Shown here one piece after another: positions 40,497 through 51,371 of a stretch of DNA of 64,000 bases; the first letter of the stretch is position 1, and each line of letters starts with the position of its first letter. Where the stretch lies: contig JAILWY010000008.1 of assembly GCA_022113835.1 (NCBI GenBank), positions 3,774,001 through 3,838,000 on the forward strand, in the 5' to 3' direction. The stretch is from Atopsyche davidsoni (Eukaryota > Arthropoda > Insecta > Trichoptera > Hydrobiosidae). The translations under genes and the position numbers were made by a program. The notes under the pieces were generated by a model. It did not search any database. It had not been told where the DNA came from and worked only from the letters and a program-made list of their open reading frames with translations.

Positions 40497-43400
40497 ATGA
40501 AACTGGTTTGTTTGAGTAAAAGGATGTATCGTTTAACAAGGGGTCCGTTTAGGTTTTCGAAATATTTTTTTAATAATGCACGCATACATATCTCAAGTGT
40601 GTGCCCCATATCGACAGCAAATATACACGCAAAACCCCATGAGTCATTCCTCACGCCGAACTCTGCGGTATATATAGAAATGTTATATAACTCGTGGTTA
40701 GAAAACCCTAGCAACGTACACGCATCTTGGAACTCTTACTTCAGAGCTTTCTCTAAAGACTCCCCAGTGCCTTATCAACCACCTCCATTGAGCATCCCAG
40801 CACCTCGCCACATCGTGCCTCTGTCCCAAGTGGCTCCCAGCTTGGCTTCAGACGGAGATCCTGAAAGGGTTCTTGTCGAGCACCTGGCAGTGCAGGCTAT
40901 CATCCGCTGCTACCAGGCCATAGGACACGTCGCGGCCAAAGTAGATCCGTTGAATATAACGAACACCCAAGACTTGGGCGCTGAGCATGACAGCATCCTG
41001 CGGGAGTACTTGACGCAATTCAAGGAAGAAGATATGCAGAAGCAGTTCAGGTTACCTATCACGACGCGCATCAACGGAACAGAAGGCGGGTTTCTGTCGC
41101 TTGGGGAAATATTGAAGAGACTCAATGACGCCTACTGTAAGAATATCGGAATCGAGTACATGTTTATTCACGCCTTGGAGAAATGTAACTGGATTAGAGA
41201 ACGCTTTGAGACTCCCGGTGCTATAAACCTAGATAGCTCTCTGAAAATAGTTACTTTGAAGCGTCTCATAAGGGCGTACGAATTCGAAGGGTTCCTGGCG
41301 AAGAAGTGGTCTTCTGAAAAGCGTTTTGGATTGGAAGGGTGTGAAGTTTTGATACCGGCTATGTGTCACATTATAGATACGTCTACCGCTGAAGGGGTGG
41401 ACTCTTACATAATAGGCATGCCGCACAGAGGACGCTTGAATGTTCTCGCCAACGTTTGCCATAAACCTCTCACTCAGCTGTTCACGCAATTCTCCAGCCT
41501 GGAGGCGGCTGACGATGGAGCCGGAGACGTCAAATACCACCTAGGGACGTACATCGAGCGCGTAAACAAGAAGACCGGTGTCAAGATACGCATGGCAATA
41601 GCAGCAAATCCTTCGCATCTGGAAGCAGTCGATCCAGTCGTCCAGGGCAGAACCAGGGCTGAGCAGTTTGCGAGAGGCGACAAGGATGGCCAGAATACGA
41701 TGTCTATATTGATCCACGGAGACGCCGCTTTCGCCGGGCAAGGAGTTGTGTTCGAAACGATGCACTTGTCGGCTCTTCCCGATTACACTGTTCGCGGGAC
41801 TATCCATATTGTTGTGAATAATCAAGTAGGGTTCACGACAGACCCGAGGTTTTCGAGGTCTTCCAGATACTGTACAGACGTTGCCAGGGTTGTCAAGGCC
41901 CCCATATTTCACGTCAACGGCGATGATCCTGAATCTGTCATCTACGTGTGTGAGGCTGCAGCAAAGTGGAGAGCGAAGTATCACAAAGACGTTGTTATAG
42001 ACATTGTCTCGTATAGACGAAATGGACACAACGAAATGGACGAGCCCATGTTCACTCAACCGTTTGTGTACAGAAAGATAAGCAAACACAAACCGATTGC
42101 GGAAAAATACTCAGATAAGTTGATAAACGAAGGTATAGTGACTGCTGAAAATGTAAAAGATTACCATGGTAAATACCAAGCTATTTGTGAAAAGGGTTTT
42201 GAACAGGCTCAGAAGGAAACGCATATAAACTATAAGGACTGGCTTGAGTCTCGGTGGATCAATTTTTTCAAAGGCAAAGATCCTCTCAAGTGCGAACCCA
42301 CCGGAGTCTCCAAGGACACACTCTTGCATATCGGTAAACATTTCAGTTCGCCTCCTCCCGGGGACTTCGTCATTCACAAAGGGATTGAACGGATTTTGAA
42401 AAATCGCAGAACGATGCTGGAAGCCGGTAAGGTGGACTGGGCTATGGGAGAAGCGATGGCTTTTGGGAGTTTGCTAAAGGAAGGTGTTCACGTGAGGCTC
42501 TCCGGGCAGGACGTAGAGAGGGGGACATTCTCTCATAGACATCACGTCATCCACCACCAAACCGTCGACAAACAAACGTATCGCCTGCTGAGCGAGGTTT
42601 ACCCCGACCAAGCCAAGTACACCGTTTGCAACAGTTCGCTGTCTGAATACGGAGTATTGGGGTTCGAGGTCGGATACTCCCTGTCGAGTCCCAATTGCTT
42701 GGTGTGCTGGGAGGCGCAGTTCGGGGACTTCAACAACACGGCGCAGTGCATCATCGACCAGTTTATCTCGAGCGGCCAGACCAAATGGATCAGACAGTCC
42801 GGCATTGTTTTGCTCCAGCCTCACGGATCCGAAGGGATGGGCCCGGAGCATTCTTCGGCGCGGCTCGAGAGGTTCTTGATCATGTCCGACGAAGATCAGG
42901 ATGTCAACCCTCCCGATAGCGAAGTCTTTGAAATGAAGCAGATATACGAGGCCAACTGGATAATTGCCAATTGCACAACCCCTGCGAATTATTTCCACAT
43001 CCTGCGCAGGCAGATGAAGTTCCCGTTTAGGAAGCCCTTGATTTACATGTCCCCCAAGTCTCTACTGAGACACCCTGATGCGACTTCTTTGATAAGCGAA
43101 ATGACCGAAGAGACGTCCTTCAAACGAATCATCCCCGAGACCGGCTCCGCGTCTCACAACGTGCAAGACGTGAAGAAGCTGATTTTCTGCAGCGGAAAAG
43201 TGTACTACGACTTCAATAACGCCAGGAAGGAGAAACAACTCGAAGATACAATCGCCATTTGCAGGATCGAGCAGCTCAGCCCGTTTCCTTTTGACTTGGT
43301 ACGCAGGGAGTGTTCGAAGTACCCGAATGCCCTGGTGCAGTGGGGGCAGGAGGAGCACAAGAACCAGGGTCCCTGGACCTTCGTGGAGCCTCGCTTCAGG

Positions 43401-43529
43401 ACCTGCCTCGATGGAGAGGACGCAGAATACCTCGGGAGGGCAACTTCCGCGTCTCCATCCACCGGCTCCAAAGCGGCTTATATCAAAGAATACAAAGCCC
43501 TCATGGAAGCAAGTGTTGATTTGAGATGA
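40497..43529 (+). CDS. OGDH: 2-oxoglutarate dehydrogenase E1, intronless
   Basis: 1010 aa in a single open exon, close to the usual length of animal OGDH. It is the thiamine-diphosphate E1 of the mitochondrial 2-oxoglutarate dehydrogenase complex and decarboxylates 2-oxoglutarate in the TCA cycle. A basic presequence (MKLVCLSKRMYRLTRG) fits import. Landmarks: LYNSWLENPSNVHASW, GMPHRGRLNVLANV (about residue 306), LIHGDAAFAGQGVVFET (about 405), HIVVNNQVGFTTDPR, HVNGDDPESV (Mg/ThDP loop), YRRNGHNEMDEPMFTQP, RLSGQDVERGTFSHRHHV, SEYGVLGFEVGYSL, WEAQFGDFNNTAQCIIDQF and WGQEEHKNQGPW. All catalytic blocks I can check are kept. The absence of introns suggests an old retrocopy that stayed functional, perhaps testis-biased; alternatively the gene lost its introns. 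M1 or M10 could start it. Confidence 0.96.
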   Translation: MKLVCLSKRMYRLTRGPFRFSKYFFNNARIHISSVCPISTANIHAKPHESFLTPNSAVYIEMLYNSWLENPSNVHASWNSYFRAFSKDSPVPYQPPPLSIPAPRHIVPLSQVAPSLASDGDPERVLVEHLAVQAIIRCYQAIGHVAAKVDPLNITNTQDLGAEHDSILREYLTQFKEEDMQKQFRLPITTRINGTEGGFLSLGEILKRLNDAYCKNIGIEYMFIHALEKCNWIRERFETPGAINLDSSLKIVTLKRLIRAYEFEGFLAKKWSSEKRFGLEGCEVLIPAMCHIIDTSTAEGVDSYIIGMPHRGRLNVLANVCHKPLTQLFTQFSSLEAADDGAGDVKYHLGTYIERVNKKTGVKIRMAIAANPSHLEAVDPVVQGRTRAEQFARGDKDGQNTMSILIHGDAAFAGQGVVFETMHLSALPDYTVRGTIHIVVNNQVGFTTDPRFSRSSRYCTDVARVVKAPIFHVNGDDPESVIYVCEAAAKWRAKYHKDVVIDIVSYRRNGHNEMDEPMFTQPFVYRKISKHKPIAEKYSDKLINEGIVTAENVKDYHGKYQAICEKGFEQAQKETHINYKDWLESRWINFFKGKDPLKCEPTGVSKDTLLHIGKHFSSPPPGDFVIHKGIERILKNRRTMLEAGKVDWAMGEAMAFGSLLKEGVHVRLSGQDVERGTFSHRHHVIHHQTVDKQTYRLLSEVYPDQAKYTVCNSSLSEYGVLGFEVGYSLSSPNCLVCWEAQFGDFNNTAQCIIDQFISSGQTKWIRQSGIVLLQPHGSEGMGPEHSSARLERFLIMSDEDQDVNPPDSEVFEMKQIYEANWIIANCTTPANYFHILRRQMKFPFRKPLIYMSPKSLLRHPDATSLISEMTEETSFKRIIPETGSASHNVQDVKKLIFCSGKVYYDFNNARKEKQLEDTIAICRIEQLSPFPFDLVRRECSKYPNALVQWGQEEHKNQGPWTFVEPRFRTCLDGEDAEYLGRATSASPSTGSKAAYIKEYKALMEASVDLR

Positions 43530-44285
43530 TCGACATCAAATTCCAATTGAAATAATATTACTTTATTGACTCAATTACAAGTTTTTTTTTTAAATATTAT
43601 ATATGTGTGCAATTATTTATCATTGCCCTTTTTTCTCAAAACTATTTCGAGTTCAAAATGTTGTAAGACAGAGTCAATAGTTTAAAATAAATTATTTTTG
43701 ATTCACATATAAAACAACGAAAAAAAGCCTTAATTTTTATATCCTCCACAGCTTCACTCCCGGTGCTCTTTATCAAATGAGTACCAGGCCACAATAGACG
43801 TGGAGACGTGGGTCCGAACCCTCGTCTGTCGTGAAAAAAATTGAGGACTTTTCAGGTGTTTTTTAATATAAAAATAAAAATCACTTCAATCGAAAAAATC
43901 AAAATTTATCGTTAATTATATAGGTTTGATAAAATTATTTTTCTTTGAGCGATTAAAAGAAAAATCTCAATAATTACTGAACGTATTATTTTCCCCACCT
44001 GAGGTCTGGGGTCCCTCTTTTGTATGTAAGTGCTTCATCCTGACAGAGTCGAACTTTTTAACACACATTTGGATCACAGGACTCATCACTTTATACATTT
44101 AAATCGACTGGAATTGAAGAGCGTCTAAATGCTTGCGTAAAATTATTATTGCTTGCTAAATAAATATTTAAAATAGAATTACAAACATTTTAATATTTAT
44201 CAAGCCACCAGTCGGTTTATAATAACTTATAAACACGTGTGTGTAAGTTATTTATCCGAGAGTACAAATTAAGTACATTAAAAAA
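43530..44285. other. Gene-free stretch 3' of OGDH
   Basis: AT-rich. A poly(A) signal candidate is AAATAAATT near 43686. Around 43740-43850 a GC-richer piece contains GGGTCCGAACCC, a tRNA B-box-like word, so a decayed tRNA-derived SINE is possible. Confidence 0.4.
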
Positions 44286-44289
44286 TTAA

Positions 44290-44636
44290 GTACAGTAAAA
44301 CCTCGATATAACGGACTTCGGATATAACGGACAAAACATCCAAAATGTATAAAAAAAAAATATATATAGTTATTTTCGAAAGTTGATCATAAAAAACCAG
44401 CAAAGTTCAAAAGTTGATTACTTTTTAGTAGGTTTACCGAAAACAAGCGCGTCGATATCAAACAGCAACGGCACTTCACGAAGAGTGTCCGAAGACAATT
44501 AAATACAATTTTTTATTTATATCTAAATACATACAGTGTATTTTCAAAAAAAAAAAAATTTGATTAATTTTAAACCTATTTTTATATAACGGACTTTCGG
44601 CATTAACGGACACTTTTTCAAACTAGTTATATGAAT
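44290..44636. mobile_element. pogo/Tigger-like MITE relic
   Basis: CAGTAAAACCTCGATATAACGG at the left is the well-known terminal motif of pogo/Tigger-type elements, and TATAACGGAC words recur at 44317-44332 and 44585-44610. A complete right terminus was not found. Confidence 0.55.
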
Positions 44637-45219
44637 AAAGGTAAATTAATTTATTTGCTCTACACTTTTGAAATATCAAATCAGTTGTGTTGCAAATTAT
44701 CTTTTATTGAAAATATTTTTTGAAAAAAAAAAAAAAATTGTTACAATGCGGCTCTGCGCTGTTGACAGCGATTCAAAATGGCAGCTCTCCAATCACCTCC
44801 CCCTCCCCCCGGCCTGCCCCCTGGAGATACTGAAAATTAGGTTATCTACCCCTCGCACCGACGGGCAACAGGTCCGGGGGTTGCCAGCTCCCCCGACCCT
44901 GAAGTGAATATCCGTTCAACACTACAGCCTTTCCTGTAATTTTTTTTTATGAAACCACACCAAAAGCGACAGCGAGACAAAAAACCAAACGCACAGCCGG
45001 CCAACACAAAAAAATCACCAATTGCATAAAAAAAAAATTGTTGTTATATTATATTACTATCGGGAGACATACAAGCACTGATGATACGGATACAAAAAAA
45101 ATATATATTTATACACACGCTCTCTTGGTTCTTTGACTTGTGCTATAAACGAGTTACACAAACACTATTCGTGAGCAAATAAGAATCAAGAAAATCGCCC
45201 TTAAGTCCGGATTAGTCGC

Positions 45220-45345
45220 GTCTCCCTGGCAACAGTCTCCCCTAATAATTCATCAATGTGCGCGTGAAGCGAGCGTGTCCCCCGCCCGCTCGCCCCCGGC
45301 CCGCTGGGGTCACCACACGTCGGATCACCTCTGGGACATATAATA
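45220..45345. promoter_or_regulatory. CpG-rich block, possible promoter of the SLC18 gene
   Basis: A local GC-rich block in AT-rich DNA contains GTCTCCCTGGCAACAG, close to an RFX X-box (GTNRCC, spacer, GGYAAC). It lies 1 kb upstream of the first recognised SLC18 coding exon, in the same orientation. Function is inferred only. Confidence 0.3.
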
Positions 45346-45359
45346 TCTACCAATAGCTA

Positions 45360-45650
45360 ACGCCAAAAGCTCTACTCTTTGATAGAGCTTTGGATCTGAA
45401 AGCTCCCACCTCGAAACTGGAAGAGAGCTTTTAATTTTAAAGCTCATATTCGAATTAAAAACTCCGCACCGCATTGGAGCTTAAAAGTCCAACTCCGAGC
45501 TTTTTGTCTCGCGGAGCTTTTTAATTTTTTAAACTCGAAGAGCTTATATTGTTTCCCGAAACGTGGAGCTTTTGATTTTAAAGCTATTTTTTTGAGGTTG
45601 GAGTATGGGGCTGTTAAAGGAGCTTTTGTACCAAAAGCTCTTTTATGATC
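45360..45650. repeat. AGCT-rich imperfect palindrome cluster
   Basis: AGCT occurs thirteen times in about 270 bp, mostly in words such as GAGCTTTTAATTTTAAAGCTC-like near-palindromes and AGCTTTTGTACCAAAAGCT. It abuts the mariner relic. No gene recognised. Confidence 0.7.
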
Positions 45651-45675
45651 GCGTACATACATACGATATGTATTA

Positions 45676-46181
45676 TACAGGTGTCCAAAAAGAGTATGGG
45701 GTGAATGTGAATAGTGACCGTCATTGCTATATGCTGCGAAAATTTTTGGGCCCAGAGTTGCAGAAGTTTCAAGGTTTCAACTCAAGAACGTGGTTCCAAC
45801 AAGACCACTTGCCATGCATTCAATCAATCAATTGAAGCTGTCAACGAATTATTCTCTAAATACATCAACTGGCCTCCCAAAAGCCCCGACCTTAGCCCTC
45901 TTGACTATTTCGTATGGGGATACCTTAATAGTAAGGGTTTATGAGAATAATCTGACAAACCTAAAGGAATTGAAACAAAACATCAGGTCAGAAATGGGGC
46001 AGCAATATCAAGAGCTATGTGTTCAGCGTGTTATCAGCGATCTTCGTTCCAGATTATAAGAGTGCCAGCAGCGCGTAACGGTCACCATTTGGATAACATC
46101 ATCATTTCGAAATAATTTTCAAGTAGTTTTTGTTTTACTGAACTAACAAATACCCGACGCTCTGTTTGGACACCCTGTACG
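45676..46181 (+). mobile_element. mariner-like element relic with both ends
   Basis: Left end TACAGGTGTCCAAAA and right end TTTGGACACCCTGTA are inverted. Between them are frameshifted transposase pieces: TWFQQD, FSKYINWPPKSPDLSPLDYFVWGYL and VYENNLTNLKELKQNIRSEM. The WFQQD and SPDLSPLDYF blocks are the second and third catalytic regions. The N-terminal half is deleted, so the element is dead. Confidence 0.85.
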
Positions 46182-46362
46182 ACGAAATAATTTTTCGTCC
46201 CAGCAGTGATGCGATCGCATTGTCGCCCTGCAAAACTGAGCTGCGACAAGCTGCAAACCGAGGTATATACTTACTTGTCGATAGGTGCTCAGGCCGTTCA
46301 AAAGCCTTGCGATTTTTCTCGTAGGCAGGAGCACTTCGCAGTCACCCGGCCAGGCTCCCCTC

Positions 46363-49300
46363 ATGAGCCCCCACGACATGCCCGGCCGCTGGCAGTCCAT
46401 CCAGCAGAACAGATACGTGGTCGTGTTCATTATTTACCTGGCGTTCTTCTTGGATAACATGCTGCTGACCGTGGTCGGTGAGTTGGCACGCGCTCTCGCC
46501 TTTAGACTGCTGAAAAATTAATCGAAATGAAAAAAAATATCCATCCATATGTTGAGGCCGCGCTTTTGAGCGCCCGCCAAACTTTCAAATATAATTGTAA
46601 AATATCAGACGTGCGTCTTTGAAAAAGATATTTCGCAAACGCTGCGTAACATATGGGCATATATTTTATATGTAATTTTTGTGCAAATAAAATTAGTGAA
46701 AATCGATTCACAAATGATAAATTGAATTGAGGTGGTAATTTAAAAAAAAATCTAAGTTGCTACTGCAATAATACTATAAAAAAATTAAGTGATTCAATCA
46801 GCAAAATGATTTACGATTTTCATGAATAATTTTATATTCAATAAAGTAAAATATAAAAATCTTGAATGTGATTCATTATTCAAGAGTAAATATATTTTTT
46901 TCTGAATTATTTTACAGTGTGTAAAAAGCATCTTTTTAAGCATATTTTTTCTGTAAAAATGCAAAAGATTGTTATGTTTTTTTATTTTAGTTCCAATTAT
47001 ACCGGACTTTTTGCACACAACGTCCCTGGCCCTGATCCCAAAATCCGCATTCTACGACAACATCGAGAGCTTCTGGCCAAACACCGAGGCGCCCCCGGCA
47101 AATGAAAAATCAATTCAGCAATATCAATTGAGAAATATATCAGTAATTAACAATTTAAAAGTCACCAATCTACCCTCTAAAACCAAAAGACTCGACAAAA
47201 ATATTGATATAAAAAGTGAAGATCTAATAAATAGAGATCTTGAAGACACAAAGAGATTAAGTGGACCCGTTGAATCGAATTACCCTAAAAAAGCAAGTAA
47301 AACAGAAGGAATAAAAAGCGATGATGTAAAACAGAAACAGATAGACGCAAGAACAAAGTATCTTCTTGATAAAGATATTGAGGATATAGAAAGAGAAAAC
47401 GGCCCAGTCGGAGTACTTTTGTCTTCCAAGGCTCTGGTGCAGTTGTTTCTGAATCCGTTGGTTGGAATATGGACATCCCGAGTTGGCTACAAAGTTCCAA
47501 TTTTCTTTGGCAGCGTGAATTTGCTGATTGCATCTTTGTGTAAGTTATTAACATTATTACTGGTGTTTTACATTTGTAAGCATAATGTGAGTTTACAAGT
47601 TATTTTAGTATAAAGCTTCGATGGCTATTTCTTCGCTTAATGAACTCCTTAATAATAAATTAAACTGCTGTAGTGTCAACTGACCTTGAAAGTTATTATC
47701 TATGTACATACATGGTGAATGGTTTTGCCTATTGTTGCTGATAAAGGCTGTTGGTCATACTGATTATTTATTGATAACTTTTTAATTAGAGGCCAGAACT
47801 TGTAATACAATAATTTATTTAAGTAATCAATGATTGAGAATTTTATCTTAAAATATATGACTGAAATGGGAACGCATGATTTTTTCAGTATTTGCATACG
47901 GCGAGTCTTACTTAGCCATGCTCCTGGCGCGCTCCATCCAGGGAATTTGTTCTGCATGTATTGGCGTATCTGGAATGTGTCTGGCAGCTGAGACTTTCCG
48001 AGACGAGCGAGAGAGGTCGCGGGTCATGGGAGCCCTGCTGGGAGGGGCTGCCCTGGGGGTGCTGGTGGGCTACCCTTTTGGAGGGTTCCTCTACGAGTTT
48101 GTCAGTAAAACTGCGCCTTTCCTGGTCATCGCTGCCATGGTGTTTGTCACTCTCAGTAAGTTTGCTCTTATATATCACCTAACGTAACTTCTTTTAATTA
48201 TCAGGTATTGTTGTTGCTTTTTGATGATCAACATGGTCAGCCAATGCAATGTTTACTAACTATATTGAATACTTATAACATTAGTGGTTAACGAAATATA
48301 TATATAATATGACATATCGTCTAATTTAAACATTTAATTTATTATAGTCTTACAATTGATATTTATGGACTTCAACTCTTCATTCGAGGTAATTTATTTA
48401 CAAATTCTATTATATATAGTTAAAATATCGATAAGCCAGTCAAATGTGCCTTTAAAAATTAGGTTTTTCACAGTTTAATGTATTTAATTTGATAATTAAT
48501 ATAAAGTTTCATAAATTCTAGACGATAGAGCCGCAGAGGAGCATAGCTTGGATGCCGCTACTGACCGACAGTGTTATCATTATAGCCACCGGAGCCATCT
48601 TTATTTCAACATCTGCAATGGCCATCCTAGAACCCTGTCTACCGATATGGTTGATGACGCATTTGAAGCCTGAGGTTCGTTTATAATTAATAATCCTGCG
48701 TACCACCAGTTCTAAGTAATGAAGAAAATATTTCAATTCTTGTAAATGATATTGTAAGGTAAGATGCGTGAAATTTATGTGGGTGAATAAATACATTACG
48801 ATTATCTTACTTAATACAGTTAAGATCATACATAAATGTTTGTATGTGTGTCTACAGGTATGTTTCAATTATTTGGCATTTGAAACTGAAAACAAGTGAC
48901 GAATAAAATTAACATGGTTGATTGCGTGTAATTCACAGAAATGGCAAGTGGGGACGGTGTTTGTGCCAGACAGCCTGGGCTACCTTCTGGGCACTAACTT
49001 ATTTGGAGCGGTTGCCTGTCGCGTGGGACAATGGCGCGTGTCAGTCACAGCTTTATTAACCATAGGAGTGGCTGCTTTCATCGTAATTATTTATTTATTT
49101 AATAGCCTTTGGGTGGCTTTGAATTGATGATATTTTTAATGTTGTATGTGATTGTTTCAGATACCAAGCGCCACGTCATTGGGGCAGTTGCTGCTGCCGC
49201 ACTTTAGTTTGGGGCTGGGTATCGGTGCCCTAGATGCAGCTCTCGTGCCTGCGCTGGCTACCCTGGTGGATACCCGCCACGCCGCCTGCTATGGAGCCGT

Positions 49301-49822
49301 CTTCTCCCTACAGCAGACCGCTGTCAGTCTGGCTTACTCCGTCGGTGTGTCTCGAGTGATTGAATTAAAACAAACCTGCTATTGAAGTTTCACAAAGTGA
49401 CAACCCTCAAAATGTGGTGACGGTTTCAGCTCCGCTGGTCGGAGGCGCTCTGGCCCGCAGCGTTGGTTTTGCTTGGACTCTGAGGGGACTCGGACTGCTC
49501 AACGCTCTCTACAGCCCTTTATTGGCTGCTTTAGCATGGAAACTCAACTCAGGGATTCAGGTATATTATCAATTCAATTTACTCAAACTATATATATTAT
49601 TATGAATTATCCAAATCTATATTTTATATTTGTTTTCAAAGCTTTCGATTCTCTATCTAGCCCTATATTTCTTAAATGCAATAAACAACTAGTGATTACA
49701 GTCAAGTAATTAAAAATACTTTTCTTTTTCAGAGCACAAGGCTTCTGGACTCGCACAGTAGCGACTGTGAAAATTTAAACCAGGCAATTAACATGGCCAC
49801 ATACGGAAGTACTTTTGAATAA
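46363..49822 (+). CDS. SLC18 family vesicular transporter (VMAT/portabella-like)
   Basis: Nine coding exons: 46363-46477 (exon from 46325), 46991-47539, 47889-48155, 48348-48388, 48522-48674, 48939-49082, 49161-49344, 49430-49560, 49733-49822. Phases agree and the product is 557 aa. SLC18 proteins exchange lumenal protons for monoamines or acetylcholine across vesicle membranes and have 12 TM helices. Landmarks: AFFLDNMLLTVVVPIIP (TM1, Asp of the VMAT type), a long charged lumenal loop (about residues 55-170, NIS sequon), VGVLLSSKALVQ (TM2 Lys kept), LLARSIQG, RVMGALLGGAALGVLVGYP, MAILEPCLPIWLM (Glu kept), FVPDSLGYLLGTNLFG and GALDAALVPALATLVD (Asp kept). At the second C-terminal Asp essential in VMAT2 (IADVAF) this protein has LQQTAV. 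It is thus a divergent member; substrate unknown. An upstream exon may add residues, since the frame is open before M1. Confidence 0.9.
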
Positions 49823-51371
49823 ATCATCATCCCAGTTGCGATGCCGATCAATGAAAATATATTTATAATATTTTTAATACTTTAAATGATAAATAACAGA
49901 CCCCATATGTATCTCGTAAAAAGAATCTTTTTCTCTAAGATTCATTTCTGTGTAATATAAATATTATAAGAACAGCAAGTTTATAAACTAAATATAAGCA
50001 AGTCAAGCAAATATAATTATAAATGCTAGGTTTATATAAGTAATCGTAATAAGTAAAAAAATTTAAACTCAAATAAACTTAATCCAGCCCTTAAGACCTT
50101 GTTAAGAATTTCCTTATTTGATCAGTTTTTGAGGAATTAAGTGCACATCATGAATATTTTTACTGTCATATCAATATCGACACTGAAAAAATAAATAGTG
50201 TAAACGTTGAATGAAGTAAAATTATTAAATAATTGCAAAAAAAAAGTCACATATGCAATATAGCATGCTTGGATGGCGATCAATACAAGGTCCCTTGATT
50301 AAAGATAAATTGTTATAAAAATATTAATCAAATGTAAAATTATAATATTCAAGTGAATAATATACGTTATTGTTGTGAAATGAAATATAATATATCTAAC
50401 TAAGCATAATATAAAAAATATACATCATATATTGTTGACTCCACTCGTCTTGAGACACCGGTCTCTGAATCTCATGCTATCAATTGAACTATTGTCTAAA
50501 TATTTTTATAGATTCATATGGTTCTAGAATATCTAATATTTCCGCAATAATCTAAAATGCATTATTTATTGCCAATAAACATTACGAACTCTATTATTAC
50601 ATTGATTGTGTTTTATATTGTCTACCCACATATTTTACAAAATTTGTAACATTAACACACTCTTAGTGTATTCTAAATGCCTATTTTTTATAATAATGTA
50701 AATATTATAAATAAAAGGTGTTTATTCATTCAAATACTGTATTTCATAAAATAATTAATTGAAGTAAATAATACATACATTATAAATAAAATGAGTATAT
50801 TTGATTCATAAAGTAAACACATAAGGAAAAGTAAATCATTTGAACGGTTTTATCAGTCAATCAATGTGGAAGTGATTGATGTACACTTTTGATCCTCGTT
50901 ACCACATTCTTTAACCACCGTTTTTTTCTATACTGCTGGTACACGAATTCGCCCATATTGTGTAAAGTGGCCGATGTCGCTGACGATCTCGATTTGACTT
51001 TACAAGGTGGTCAAAAACTTCCTATGTGATGTGCAGTTGTGGACTTCACATTTTATTTTAAAGATTGTTGATGTCTATCTCTGTCAATTATTAAGTGAGC
51101 CGTCTCTCTTGAAGATGAGTTCATATTGAAATATTAAAACATGAAAAAGGCATATCAACAATTGCCCGTGTACAAGACCCACATTAATAAAAATCTAATC
51201 TATAATAATTTTGACCCTAGGGTTAAGAAATCTAATGCAAAGCTTTCAATAAAGACAAATAATAAAATAAACCGCGCATTGAGCATGGCAACTGAATTTT
51301 TCCCAAAAGTAACTCAAGAACATAACAATCACTTTGGACCCGTCGGCAACTTTTGGTTTGTCTTATCTACC
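49823..51371. other. Gene-free AT-rich stretch
   Basis: 3' flank of the SLC18 gene, then AT-rich DNA. A 115-codon frame at 51141-51488 (plus) overlaps the minus-strand peptide exon and shows no family motif, so I do not call it. Confidence 0.5.

Noticed and set aside
40910..43524. Many short frames on both strands within OGDH
   Set aside because: All are shadows of the long OGDH frame.
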